From: Unio delphinus
Taxonomy: Eukaryota; Mollusca; Bivalvia; Unionida; Unionidae
Reading direction: 5' to 3'
DNA length: 64,000 bases
Assembly: GCA_029339505.1 (NCBI GenBank)
Contig: JAQISU010000132.1
Coordinates: 6,194,501 to 6,258,500, forward strand
A program made the translations under genes and the position numbers. The notes beneath the pieces were generated by a model. That model saw nothing but the letters and a program-made list of their open reading frames with translations, did no database searches and was not told the DNA's origin. This document shows, piece after piece, positions 37,024-51,124 of the stretch. Position 1 is the first letter of the stretch. The number at the start of each line of letters is the position of its first letter.

Positions 37024-38786
37024 AATTTATGCTAATTCCTAAATAGATCAAATTTTGTATTTTTTATGATTTTTTGAAAATGTAATACACATGACTGAAA
37101 ATAGGTATGTTGTGACTAGATAACTCATACCCCTGTCTAGTTCCAGCAGAGTTATCTCTCTTAAATGCAATGGAGTACCTGGTTTTGTCATTGTCAAATT
37201 GACAATCTAACATTGTTCTCTAAAACAGTGTGTGAGATGCATGCTAAATTAGGATAGAAAATATATTTATCTCTCCAAATATTAGCATTGAGGTCTATGG
37301 AAAAACAATTGGTACCGTGATACCTAAAAGATAATACCAGCTTCACAGTGTATCCATAGTAACGAGTATACATAACCACCACTTCTATACTGTCATAGTG
37401 TCATTTGGTTAAACAATGGATATTGAGATGTTTTGGTCTAATATTGACAGACTTTCACATCGAAAATTTAGAAAATAACACACATTAGCTTTGGAATGGG
37501 GATTTTGTAACTATATCTATAGCATATATAGACTGATGGCTTTGTGGCTGTGTAGTCAGCTCCAATATTAGCATACAGGCAAAAAAAAGGTTATGTAAAG
37601 TTCATATAGTCAATTTTAGCCAAAGTATTGACTCTTTTATGCGCAAAAGATGAAAAATCATGGATAAAAAACAACTGTCTTGTTCTTCTAAAGCATGTTA
37701 TAGACCAGGATAGAGGACACTACTGGTTCTCTTGTAGATAGTTCACTTGTACCATAAAGAATATTCTGGTATGAGTATTTTAGGTAATTTATTAAAGATA
37801 TGGTATTCCTTCCTATTTTGATTTGAATAGTCCTGCTCTAAATGTCTTTTTTTTTGTTGTAAACTTTTGTGCCGTGAAAAATGAACATGCGATTCCTTAG
37901 TTAGATAATCATTCTTGAGGTCTCTACTACATATAGACTTTTTCTGTATATTAGTCCACATTTTCAACCCCAAATCCATGATAACCACTTCGAAAAGCTG
38001 TTATCTACTTTATTTGGTGTCAGATTGGCTTATTGCATCAATTGCATGCAGTACAGAAAGGAGGGAAGCTTTCTATTTGTATGACAAAGAGGCTGGGTAG
38101 CTTGACCTTTATGTGAGGACTAGAGGTTAGTGACCTCTTGCATATGCAGACAGTGTAAAGTGTTCAAAGCTAATACTTTATAATTAGATTGGGCCATGTC
38201 CACCTGTCCTTGTTGTTACTTTCTGTGTTAATGAAACAATTATAAGTCCTTTATATTAGATCAAAATGTCACTTTAAGAGTAGAACTGGTACATGCTAAC
38301 TAGTGTGTTGACCTTTGACCTTACTATTAAACAATATGACATAATGTGATTTATCGCATATCACCAAAGTGAAGTTTGATAAGTGCTAATATGAATAAAA
38401 CACAACTCATAGTTAAAAGAATTCATTTTATTTCAAAACATGAGTTTGATAGTGAAGCAAAGGTATGCAAACAAGAGTTCCAACAGCTCAATAACATTTC
38501 TATACACAATCATATAGAACATACTTCATAAAATTGTTTTTGACAAGCGAGACTAAGTACACTTGTTAGTTATATAGTCCCGAGCTATTTCACAGATTAT
38601 TGGAAAAATCAAGGTTTGCTATAGGTATAACGGTACCAATTGCGCAAGTCCATGTGGGTGGAGCTTATGGTGTAGGGTCCATACCATTCAGACCTTAAAA
38701 ACAAGACAAGCTTTGATTGGTGGATTATGTAAGAGTTGTACTTTCTGTTAGGCTTAAAAAAAAGGTTAGCCTCTTGGCAACATGTG
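37024..38786 (+). repeat. Satellite copy 22 (type B, GCATGCAGTACAG family)
   Basis: Length 1,763: T run 9 (+1) and final A tract 8 (-1). Markers 438 C, 1225 C and 1231 A (TTTATATTAG), CCTTAAAAAC, end CCT. GGTTCTCTTG near 37726 and GCATGCAGTACAG near 38044 are shared with copy 27. Private change GACTCTTTTATG near 37632 opens one pair of the 9-bp stem. Confidence 0.98.
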
Positions 38787-40549
38787 AATTTATGCTAATT
38801 CCTAAATAGATCAAATTTTGTATTTTTTATGATTTTTTGAAAATGTAATACACATGACTGAAAATAGGTATGTTGTGACTAGATAACTCATACCCCTGTC
38901 TAGTTCCAGCAGAGTTATCTCTCTTAAATGCAATGGAGTACCTGGTTTTGTCATTGTCAAATTGACAATCTAACATTGTTCTCTAAAACAGTGTGTGAGA
39001 TGCATGCTAAATTAGGATAGAAAATATATTTATCTCTCCAAATATTAGCATTGAGGTCTATGGAAAAACAATTGGTACCGTGATACCTAAAAGATAATAC
39101 CAGCTTCACAGTGTATCCATAGTAACGAGTATACATAACCACCACTTCTATACTGTCATAGTGTCATTTGGTTAAACAATGGATATTGAGATGTTTTGGT
39201 CTAATATTGACAGACTTTCACATAGAAAATTTAGAAAATAACACACATTAGCTTTGGAATGGGGATTTTGTAACTATATCTATAGCATATATAGACTGAT
39301 GGCTTTGTGGCTGTGTAGTCAGCTCCAATATTAGCATACAGGCAAAAAAAAGGTTATGTAAAGTTCATATAGTCAATTTTAGCCAAAGTATTGACTATTT
39401 TATGCGCAAAAGATGAAAAATCATGGATAAAAAACAACTGTCTTGTTCTTCTAAAGCATGTTATAGACCAGGATAGAGGACACTACTGGTCCTCTTGTAG
39501 ATAGTTCACTTGTACCATAAAGAATATTCTGGTATGAGTATTTTAGGTAATTTATTAAAGATATGGTATTCCTTCCTATTTTGATTTGAATAGTCCTGCT
39601 CTAAATGTCTTTTTTTTGTTGTAAACTTTTGTGCCGTGAAAAATGAACATGCGATTCCTTAGTTAGATAATCATTCTTGAGGTCTCTACTACATATAGAC
39701 TTTTTCTGTATATTAGTCCACATTTTCAACCCCAAATCCATGATAACCACTTCGAAAAGCTGTTATCTACTTTATTTGGTGTCAGATTGGCTTATTGCAT
39801 CAATTGTATGCACTATAGAAAGGAGGGAAGCTTTCTATTTGTATGACAAAGAGGCTGGGTAGCTTGACCTTTATGTGAGGACTAGAGGTTAGTGACCTCT
39901 TGCATATGCAGACAGTGTAAAGTGTTCAAAGCTAATACTTTATAATTAGATTGGGCCATGTCCACCTGTCCTTGTTGTTACTTTCTGTGTTAATGAAACA
40001 ATTATAAGTCCTTTATTTTAGATCAAAATGTCACTTTAAGAGTAGAACTGGTACATGCTAACTAGTGTGTTGACCTTTGACCTTACTATTAAACAATATG
40101 ACATAATGTGATTTATCGCATATCACCAAAGTGAAGTTTGATAAGTGCTAATATGAATAAAACACAACTCATAGTTAAAAGAATTCATTTTATTTCAAAA
40201 CATGAGTTTGATAGTGAAGCAAAGGTATGCAAACAAGAGTTCCAACAGCTCAATAACATTTCTATACACAATCATATAGAACATACTTCATAAAATTGTT
40301 TTTGACAAGCGAGACTAAGTACACTTGTTAGTTATATAGTCCCGAGCTATTTCACAGATTATTGGAAAAATCAAGGTTTGCTATAGGTATAACGGTACCA
40401 ATTGCGCAAGTCCATGTGGGTGGAGCTTATGGTGTAGGGTCCATACCATTCAGACCTTAAGAACAAGACAAGCTTTGATTGGTGGATTATGTAAGAGTTG
40501 TACTTTCTGTTAGGCTTAAAAAAAAAGGTTAGCCTCTTGGCAACATGTG
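38787..40549 (+). repeat. Satellite copy 23 (438 A / 1225 C hybrid)
   Basis: Length 1,763. Markers 438 A, 1225 C, TTGG, A tract 9, end CCT. It separates the two members of the four-copy duplication (copies 19-22 and 24-27). Confidence 0.98.
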
Positions 40550-42312
40550 AATTTATGCTAATTCCTAAATAGATCAAATTTTGTATTTTTTATGATTTTT
40601 TGAAAATGTAATACACATGACTGAAAATAGGTATGTTGTGACTAGATAACTCATACCCCTGTCTAGTTCCAGCAGAGTTATCTCTCTTAAATGCAATGGA
40701 GTACCTGGTTTTGTCATTGTCAAATTGACAATCTAACATTGTTCTCTAAAACAGTGTGTGAGATGCATGCTAAATTAGGATAGAAAATATATTTATCTCT
40801 CCAAATATTAGCATTGAGGTCTATGGAAAAACAATTGGTACCGTGATACCTAAAAGATAATACCAGCTTCACAGTGTATCCATAGTAACGAGTATACATA
40901 ACCACCACTTCTATACTGTCATAGTGTCATTTGGTTAAACAATGGATATTGAGATGTTTTGGTCTAATATTGACAGACTTTCACATCGAAAATTTAGAAA
41001 ATAACACACATTAGCTTTGGAATGGGGATTTTGTAACTATATCTATAGCATATATAGACTGATGGCTTTGTGGCTGTGTAGTCAGCTCCAATATTAGCAT
41101 ACAGGCAAAAAAAAGGTTATGTAAAGTTCATATAGTCAATTTTAGCCAAAGTATTGACTATTTTATGCGCAAAAGATGAAAAATCATGGATAAAAAACAA
41201 CTGTCTTGTTCTTCTAAAGCCTGTTATAGACCAGGATAGAGGACACTACTGGTCCTCTTGTAGATAGTTCACTTGTACCATAAAGAATATTCTGGTATGA
41301 GTATTTTAGGTAATTTATTAAAGATATGGTATTCCTTCCTATTTTGATTTGAATAGTCCTGCTCTAAATGTCTTTTTTTTGTTGTAAACTTTTGTGCCGT
41401 GAAAAATGAACATGCGATTCCTTAGTTAGATAATCATTCTTGAGGTCTCTACTACATATAGACTTTTTCTGTATATTAGTCCACATTTTCAACCCCAAAT
41501 CCATGATAACCACTTCGAAAAGCTGTTATCTACTTTATTTGGTGTCAGATTGGCTTATTGCATCAATTGTATGCACTATAGAAAGGAGGGAAGCTTTCTA
41601 TTTGTATGACAAAGAGGCTGGGTAGCTTGACCTTTATGTGAGGACTAGAGGTTAGTGACCTCTTGCATATGCAGACAGTGTAAAGTGTTCAAAGCTAATA
41701 CTTTATAATTAGATTGGGCCATGTCCACCTGTCCTTGTTGTTACTTTCTGTGTTAATGAAACAATTATAAGTCCTTTATTTTAGATCAAAATGTCACTTT
41801 AAGAGTAGAACTGGTACATGCTAACTAGTGTGTTGACCTTTGACCTTACTATTAAACAATATGACATAATGTGATTTATCGCATATCACCAAAGTGAAGT
41901 TTTATAAGTGCTAATATGAATAAAACACAACTCATAGTTAAAAGAATTCATTTTATTTCAAAACATGAGTTTGATAGTGAAGCAAAGGTATGCAAACAAG
42001 AGTTCCAACAGCTCAATAACATTTCTATACACAATCATATAGAACATACTTCATAAAATTGTTTTTGACAAGCGAGACTAAGTACACTTGTTAGTTATAT
42101 AGTCCCGAGCTATTTCACAGATTATTGGAAAAATCAAGGTTTGCTATAGGTATAACGGTACCAATTGCGCAAGTCCATGTGGGTGGAGCTTATGGTGTAG
42201 GGTCCATACCATTCAGACCTTAAGAACAAGACAAGCTTTGATTGGTGGATTATGTAAGAGTTGTACTTTCTGTTAGGCTTAAAAAAAAAGGTTAGCCACT
42301 TGGCAACATGTG
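40550..42312 (+). repeat. Satellite copy 24 (type B, TTTTATAAG family)
   Basis: Length 1,763. Markers 438 C, 1225 C, AAGTTTTATAAG near 41901, TTGG, A tract 9, end CCA. Private change AAAGCCTGTT for AAAGCATGTT near 41221. Confidence 0.98.
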
Positions 42313-44074
42313 AATTTATGCTAATTCCTAAATAGATCAAATTTTGTATTTTTTATGATTTTTTGAAAATGTAATACACATGACTGAAAATAGGTATGTT
42401 GTGACTAGATAACTCATACCCCTGTCTAGTTCCAGCAGAGTTATCTCTCTTAAATGCAATGGAGTACCTGGTTTTGTCATTGTCAAATTGACAATCTAAC
42501 ATTGTTCTCTAAAACAGTGTGTGAGATGCATGCTAAATTAGGATAGAAAATATATTTATCTCTCCAAATATTAGCATTGAGGTCTATGGAAAAACAATTG
42601 GTACCGTGATACCTAAAAGATAATACCAGCTTCACAGTGTATCCATAGTAACGAGTATACATAACCACCACTTCTATACTGTCATAGTGTCATTTGGTTA
42701 AACAATGGATATTGAGATGTTTTGGTCTAATATTGACAGACTTTCACATAGAAAATTTAGAAAATAACACACATTAGCTTTGGAATGGGGATTTTGTAAC
42801 TATATCTATAGCATATATAGACTGATGGCTTTGTGGCTGTGTAGTCAGCTCCAATATTAGCATACAGGCAAAAAAAAGGTTATGTAAAGTTCATATAGTC
42901 AATTTTAGCCAAAGTATTGACTATTTTATGCGCAAAAGATGAAAAATCATGGATAAAAAACAACTGTCTTGTTCTTCTAAAGCATGTTATAGACCAGGAT
43001 AGAGGACACTACTGGTCCTCTTGTAGATAGTTCACTTGTACCATAAAGAATATTCTGGTATGAGTATTTTAGGTAATTTATTAAAGATATGGTATTCCTT
43101 CCTATTTTGATTTGAATAGTCCTGCTCTAAATGTCTTTTTTTTGTTGTAAACTTTTGTGCCGTGAAAAATGAACATGCGATTCCTTAGTTAGATAATCAT
43201 TCTTGAGGTCTCTACTACATATAGACTTTTTCTGTATATTAGTCCACATTTTCAACCCCAAATCCATGATAACCACTTCGAAAAGCTGTTATCTACTTTA
43301 TTTGGTGTCAGATTGGCTTATTGCATCAATTGTATGCACTATAGAAAGGAGGGAAGCTTTCTATTTGTATGACAAAGAGGCTGGGTAGCTTGACCTTTAT
43401 GTGAGGACTAGAGGTTAGTGACCTCTTGCATATGCAGACAGTGTAAAGTGTTCAAAGCTAATACTTTATAATTAGATTGGGCCATGTCCACCTGTCCTTG
43501 TTGTTACTTTCTGTGTTAATGAAACAATTATAAGTCTTTTATTTTAGATCAAAATGTCACTTTAAGAGTAGAACTGGTACATGCTAACTAGTGTGTTGAC
43601 CTTTGACCTTACTATTAAACAATATGACATAATGTGATTTATCGCATATCACCAAAGTGAAGTTTGATAAGTGCTAATATGAATAAAACACAACTCATAG
43701 TTAAAAGAATTCATTTTATTTCAAAACATGAGTTTGATAGTGAAGCAAAGGTATGCAAACAAGAGTTCCAACAGCTCAATAACATTTCTATACACAATCA
43801 TATAGAACATACTTCATAAAATTGTTTTTGACAAGCGAGACTAAGTACACTTGTTAGTTATATAGTCCCGAGCTATTTCACAGATTATTGGAAAAATCAA
43901 GGTTTGCTATAGGTATAACGGTACCAATTGCGCAAGTCCATGTGGGTGGAGCTTATGGTGTAGGGTCCATACCATTCAGACCTTAAGAACAAGACAAGCT
44001 TTGATTGGTGGATTATGTAAGAGTTGTACTTTCTGTTAGGCTTAAAAAAAAGGTTAGCCTCTTGGCAACATGTG
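42313..44074 (+). repeat. Satellite copy 25 (type A)
   Basis: Length 1,762; the missing base is in the final A tract (8). Markers 438 A, 1225 T, TTGG, end CCT. Confidence 0.98.
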
Positions 44075-45837
44075 AATTTATGCTAATTCCTAAATAGATC
44101 AAATTTTGTATTTTTTATGATTTTTTGAAAATGTAATACACATGACTGAAAATAGGTATGTTGTGACTAGATAACTCATACCCCTGTCTAGTTCCAGCAG
44201 AGTTATCTCTCTTAAATGCAATGGAGTACCTGGTTTTGTCATTGTCAAATTGACAATCTAACATTGTTCTCTAAAACAGTGTGTGAGATGCATGCTAAAT
44301 TAGGATAGAAAATATATTTATCTCTCCAAATATTAGCATTGAGGTCTATGGAAAAACAATTGGTACCGTGATACCTAAAAGATAATACCAGCTTCACAGT
44401 GTATCCATAGTAACGAGTATACATAACCACCACTTCTATACTGTCATAGTGTCATTTGGTTAAACAATGGATATTGAGATGTTTTGGTCTAATATTGACA
44501 GACTTTCACATCGAAAATTTAGAAAATAACACACATTAGCTTTGGAATGGGGATTTTGTAACTATATCTATAGCATATATAGACTGATGGCTTTGTGGCT
44601 GTGTAGTCAGCTCCAATATTAGCATACAGGCAAAAAAAAGGTTATGTAAAGTTCATATAGTCAATTTTAGCCAAAGTATTGACTATTTTATGCGCAAAAG
44701 ATGAAAAATCATGGATAAAAAACAACTGTCTTGTTCTTCTAAAGCATGTTATAGACCAGGATAGAGGACACTACTGGTCCTCTTGTAGATAGTTCACTTG
44801 TACCATAAAGAATATTCTGGTATGAGTATTTTAGGTAATTTATTAAAGATATGGTATTCCTTCCTATTTTGATTTGAATAGTCCTGCTCTAAATGTCTTT
44901 TTTTTGTTGTAAACTTTTGTGCCGTGAAAAATGAACATGCGATTCCTTAGTTAGATAATCATTCTTGAGGTCTCTACTACATATAGACTTTTTCTGTATA
45001 TTAGTCCACATTTTCAACCCCAAATCCATGATAACCACTTCGAAAAGCTGTTATCTACTTTATTTGGTGTCAGATTGGCTTATTGCATCAATTGTATGCA
45101 CTATAGAAAGGAGGGAAGCTTTCTATTTGTATGACAAAGAGGCTGGGTAGCTTGACCTTTATGTGAGGACTAGAGGTTAGTGACCTCTTGCATATGCAGA
45201 CAGTGTAAAGTGTTCAAAGCTAATACTTTATAATTAGATTGGGCCATGTCCACCTGTCCTTGTTGTTACTTTCTGTGTTAATGAAACAATTATAAGTCCT
45301 TTATTTTAGATCAAAATGTCACTTTAAGAGTAGAACTGGTACATGCTAACTAGTGTGTTGACCTTTGACCTTACTATTAAACAATATGACATAATGTGAT
45401 TTATCGCATATCACCAAAGTGAAGTTTGATAAGTGCTAATATGAATAAAACACAACTCATAGTTAAAAGAATTCATTTTATTTCAAAACATGAGTTTGAT
45501 AGTGAAGCAAAGGTATGCAAACAAGAGTTCCAACAGCTCAATAACATTTCTATACACAATCATATAGAACATACTTCATAAAATTGTTTTTGACAAGCGA
45601 GACTAAGTACACTTGTTAGTTATATAGTCCCGAGCTATTTCACAGATTATTGGAAAAATCAAGGTTTGCTATAGGTATAACGGTACCAATTGCGCAAGTC
45701 CATGTGGGTGGAGCTTATGGTGTAGGGTCCATACGATTCAGACCTTAAGAACAAGACAAGCTTTGATTGGTGGATTATGTAAGAGTTGTACTTTCTGTTA
45801 GGCTTAAAAAAAAAGGTTAGCCTCTTGGCAACATGTG
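44075..45837 (+). repeat. Satellite copy 26 (type B)
   Basis: Length 1,763. Markers 438 C, 1225 C, TTGG, A tract 9, end CCT. Private change CATACGATTC for CATACCATTC near 45735, which creates a CpG. Confidence 0.98.
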
Positions 45838-47601
45838 AATTTATGCTAATTCCTAAATAGATCAAATTTTGTATTTTTTATGATTTTTTGAAAATGTAAT
45901 ACACATGACTGAAAATAGGTATGTTGTGACTAGATAACTCATACCCCTGTCTAGTTCCAGCAGAGTTATCTCTCTTAAATGCAATGGAGTACCTGGTTTT
46001 GTCATTGTCAAATTGACAATCTAACATTGTTCTCTAAAACAGTGTGTGAGATGCATGCTAAATTAGGATAGAAAATATATTTATCTCTCCAAATATTAGC
46101 ATTGAGGTCTATGGAAAAACAATTGGTACCGTGATACCTAAAAGATAATACCAGCTTCACAGTGTATCCATAGTAACGAGTATACATAACCACCACTTCT
46201 ATACTGTCATAGTGTCATTTGGTTAAACAATGGATATTGAGATGTTTTGGTCTAATATTGACAGACTTTCACATCGAAAATTTAGAAAATAACACACATT
46301 AGCTTTGGAATGGGGATTTTGTAACTATATCTATAGCATATATAGACTGATGGCTTTGTGGCTGTGTAGTCAGCTCCAATATTAGCATACAGGCAAAAAA
46401 AAAGGTTATGTAAAGTTCATATAGTCAATTTTAGCCAAAGTATTGACTATTTTATGCGCAAAAGATGAAAAATCATGGATAAAAAACAACTGTCTTGTTC
46501 TTCTAAAGCATGTTATAGACCAGGATAGAGGACACTACTGGTTCTCTTGTAGATAGTTCACTTGTACCATAAAGAATATTCTGGTATGAGTATTTTAGGT
46601 AATTTATTAAAGATATGGTATTCCTTCCTATTTTGATTTGAATAGTCCTGCTCTAAATGTCTTTTTTTTTGTTGTAAACTTTTGTGCCGTGAAAAATGAA
46701 CATGCGATTCCTTAGTTAGATAATCATTCTTGAGGTCTCTACTACATATAGACTTTTTCTGTATATTAGTCCACATTTTCAACCCCAAATCCATGATAAC
46801 CACTTCGAAAAGCTGTTATCTACTTTATTTGGTGTCAGATTGGCTTATTGCATCAATTGCATGCAGTACAGAAAGGAGGGAAGCTTTCTATTTGTATGAC
46901 AAAGAGGCTGGGTAGCTTGACCTTTATGTGAGGACTAGAGGTTAGTGACCTCTTGCATATGCAGACAGTGTAAAGTGTTCAAAGCTAATACTTTATAATT
47001 AGATTGGGCCATGTCCACCTGTCCTTGTTGTTACTTTCTGTGTTAATGAAACAATTATAAGTCCTTTATATTAGATCAAAATGTCACTTTAAGAGTAGAA
47101 CTGGTACATGCTAACTAGTGTGTTGACCTTTGACCTTACTATTAAACAATATGACATAATGTGATTTATCGCATATCACCAAAGTGAAGTTTGATAAGTG
47201 CTAATATGAATAAAACACAACTCATAGTTAAAAGAATTCATTTTATTTCAAAACATGAGTTTGATAGTGAAGCAAAGGTATGCAAACAAGAGTTCCAACA
47301 GCTCAATAACATTTCTATACACAATCATATAGAACATACTTCATAAAATTGTTTTTGACAAGCGAGACTAAGTACACTTGTTAGTTATATAGTCCCGAGC
47401 TATTTCACAGATTATTGGAAAAATCAAGGTTTGCTATAGGTATAACGGTACCAATTGCGCAAGTCCATGTGGGTGGAGCTTATGGTGTAGGGTCCATACC
47501 ATTCAGACCTTAAGAACAAGACAAGCTTTGATTGGTGGATTATGTAAGAGTTGTACTTTCTGTTAGGCTTAAAAAAAAGGTTAGCCTCTTGGCAACATGT
47601 G
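45838..47601 (+). repeat. Satellite copy 27 (type B, GCATGCAGTACAG family)
   Basis: Length 1,764: internal A run 9 (+1), T run 9 (+1), final A tract 8 (-1). GGTTCTCTTG, GCATGCAGTACAG and TTTATATTAG match copy 22. It keeps CCTTAAGAAC. Confidence 0.98.
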
Positions 47602-49362
47602 AATTTATGCTAATTCCTAAATAGATCAAATTTTGTATTTTTTATGATTTTTTGAAAATGTAATACACATGACTGAAAATAGGTATGTTGTGACTAGATA
47701 ACTCATACCCCTGTCTAGTTCCAGCAGAGTTATCTCTCTTAAATGCAATGGAGTACCTGGTTTTGTCATTGTCAAATTGACAATCTAACATTGTTCTCTA
47801 AAACAGTGTGTGAGATGCATGCTAAATTAGGATAGAAAATATATTTATCTCTCCAAATATTAGCATTGAGGTCTATGGAAAAACAATTGGTACCGTGATA
47901 CCTAAAAGATAATACCAGCTTCACAGTGTATCCATAGTAACGAGTATACATAACCACCACTTCTATACTGTCATAGTGTCATTTGGTTAAACAATGGATA
48001 TTGAGATGTTTTGGTCTAATATTGACAGACTTTCACATAGAAAATTTAGAAAATAACACACATTAGCTTTGGAATGGGGATTTTGTAACTATATCTATAG
48101 CATATATAGACTGATGGCTTTGTGGCTGTGTAGTCAGCTCCAATATTAGCATACAGGGAAAAAAAGGTTATGTAAAGTTAATATAGTCAATTTTAGCCAA
48201 AGTATTGACTATTTTATGCGCAAAAGATGAAAAATCATTGATAAAAAACAACTGTCTTGTTCTTCTAAAGCATGTTATAGACCAGGATAGAGGACACTAC
48301 TGGTCCTCTTGTAGATAGTTCACTTGTACCATAAAGAATATACTGGTATGAGTATTTTAGGTAATTTATTAAAGATATGGTATTCCTTCCTCTTTTGATT
48401 TGAATAGTCCTGCTCTAAATGTCTTTTTTTTGTTGTAAACTTTAGTGCCGTGAAAAATGAACATGCGATTCCTTAGTTAGATAATCATTCTTGAGGTCTC
48501 TACTACATAGAGACTTTTTCTGTATATTAGTCCACATTTTCAACCCCAAATCCATGATAACCACTTCGAAAAGCTGTTATCTACTTTATTTGGTGTCAGA
48601 TTGGCTTATTGCATCAATTGTATGCACTACAGAAAGGAGGGAAGCTTTCTATTTGTATGACAAAGAGGCTGGGTAGCTTGACCTTTATGTGAGGACTAGA
48701 GGTTAGTGACCTCTTGCATATGCAGACAGTGTAAAGTGTTCAAAGCTAATACTTTATAATTAGATTGGGCCATGTCCACCTGTCCTTGATGTTACTTTCT
48801 GTGTTAATGAAACAATTATAAGTCCTTTATATTAGATCAAAATGTCACTTTAAGAGTAGAACTGGTACATGCTAACTAGTGTGTTGACCTTTGACCTTAC
48901 TATTAAACAATATGACATAATGTGATTTATCGCATATCACCAAAGTGAAGTTTGATAAGAGCTAATATGAATAAAACACAACTCATAGTTAAAAGAATTC
49001 ATTTTATTTCAAAACATGAGTTTGATAGTGAAGCAAAGGTATGCAAACAAGAGTTCCAACAGCTCAATAACATTTCTATACACAATCATATAGAACATAC
49101 TTCATAAAATTGTTTTTGACAAGCGAGACTAAGTACACTTGTTAGTTATATAGTCCCGAGCTATTTCACAGATTATTGGAAAAATCAAGGTTTGCTATAG
49201 GTATAACGGTACCAATTGCGCAAGTCCATGTGGGTGGAGCTTATGGTGTAGGGTCCATACCATTCAGACCTTAAAAACAAGACAAGCTTTGATTGGTGGA
49301 TTATGTAAGAGTTGTACTTTCTGTTAGGCTTAAAAAAAAGGTTAGCCTCTTGGCAACATGTG
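47602..49362 (+). repeat. Satellite copy 28 (most divergent copy)
   Basis: Length 1,761: internal A run 7, final A tract 8. Changes shared with copy 30: GTTAATATAG near 48178, ATCATTGATA near 48236, CTTTAGTGCC near 48441, GCACTACAG, TTTATATTAG and CCTTAAAAAC. Private changes: ACAGGGAAA near 48155, AATATACTGG near 48340, CTCTTTTGAT near 48391, CATAGAGAC near 48507, CTTGATGTTA near 48787 and GATAAGAGCT near 48956. Confidence 0.98.
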
Positions 49363-51124
49363 AATTTATGCTAATTCCTAAATAGATCAAATTTTGTATT
49401 TTTTATGATTTTTTGAAAATGTAATACACATGACTGAAAATAGGTATGTTGTGACTAGATAACTCATACCCCTGTCTAGTTCCAGCAGAGTTATCTCTCT
49501 TAAATGCAATGGAGTACCTGGTTTTGTCATTGTCAAATTGACAATCTAACATTGTTCTCTAAAACAGTGTGTGAGATGCATGCTAAATTAGGATAGAAAA
49601 TATATTTATCTCTCCAAATATTAGCATTGAGGTCTATGGAAAAACAATTGGTACCGTGATACCTAAAAGATAATACCAGCTTCACAGTGTATCCATAGTA
49701 ACGAGTATACATAACCACCACTTCTATACTGTCATAGTGTCATTTGGTTAAACAATGGATATTGAGATGTTTTGGTCTAATATTGACAGACTTTCACATC
49801 GAAAATTTAGAAAATAACACACATTAGCTTTGGAATGGGGATTTTGTAACTATATCTATAGCATATATAGACTGATGGCTTTGTGGCTGTGTAGTCAGCT
49901 CCAATATTAGCATACAGGCAAAAAAAAGGTTATGTAAAGTTCATATAGTCAATTTTAGCCAAAGTATTGACTATTTTATGCGCAAAAGATGAAAAATCAT
50001 GGATAAAAAACAACTGTCTTGTTCTTCTAAAGCATGTTATAGACCAGGATAGAGGACACTACTGGTCCTCTTGTAGATAGTTCACTTGTACCATAAAGAA
50101 TATTCTGGTATGAGTATTTTAGGTAATTTATTAAAGATATGGTATTCCTTCCTATTTTGATTTGAATAGTCCTGCTCTAAATGTCTTTTTTTTGTTGTAA
50201 ACTTTTGTGCCGTGAAAAATGAACATGCGATTCCTTAGTTAGATAATCATTCTTGAGGTCTCTACTACATATAGACTTTTTCTGTATATTAGTCCACATT
50301 TTCAACCCCAAATCCATGATAACCACTTCGAAAAGCTGTTATCTACTTTATTTGGTGTCAGATTGGCTTATTGCATCAATTGCATGCACTACAGAAAGGA
50401 GGGAAGCTTTCTATTTGTATGACAAAGAGGCTGGGTAGCTTGACCTTTATGTGAGGACTAGAGGTTAGTGACCTCTTGCATATGCAGACAGTGTAAAGTG
50501 TTCAAAGCTAATACTTTATAATTAGATTGGGCCATGTCCACCTGTCCTTGTTGTTACTTTCTGTGTTAATGAAACAATTATAAGTCCTTTATTTTAGATC
50601 AAAATGTCACTTTAAGAGTAGAACTGGTACATGCTAACTAGTGTGTTGACCTTTGACCTTACTATTAAACAATATGACATAATGTGATTTATCGCATATC
50701 ACCAAAGTGAAGTTTGATAAGTGCTAATATGAATAAAACACAACTCATAGTTAAAAGAATTCATTTTATTTCAAAACATGAGTTTGATAGTGAAGCAAAG
50801 GTATGCAAACAAGAGTTCCAACAGCTCAATAACATTTCTATACACAATCATATAGAACATACTTCATAAAATTGTTTTTGACAAGCGAGACTAAGTACAC
50901 TTGTTAGTTATATAGTCCCGAGCTATTTCACAGATTATTGGAAAAATCAAGGTTTGCTATAGGTATAACGGTACCAATTGCGCAAGTCCATGTGGGTGGA
51001 GCTTATGGTGTAGGGTCCATACCATTCAGACCTTAAAAACAAGACAAGCTTTGATTGGTGGATTATGTAAGAGTTGTACTTTCTGTTAGGCTTAAAAAAA
51101 AGGTTAGCCTCTTGGCAACATGTG
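49363..51124 (+). repeat. Satellite copy 29 (type B, GCATGCACTACAG)
   Basis: Length 1,762; final A tract 8. Markers 438 C, 1225 C with 1231 T, CCTTAAAAAC, end CCT. GCATGCACTACAG near 50383 is shared with copies 31 and 36. Confidence 0.98.

Larger units (their letters stand above)
31735..47601. repeat. Four-copy block duplicated at 8,815 bp offset
   Basis: Copies 19-22 (31735-38786) match copies 24-27 (40550-47601) in order: TTTTATAAG type B; type A; type B with CCT; then the distinctive copy with GGTTCTC, T9, GCATGCAGTACAG and TTTATATTAG. Copy 23 lies between them. A block duplication of five units explains this order. Confidence 0.85.
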
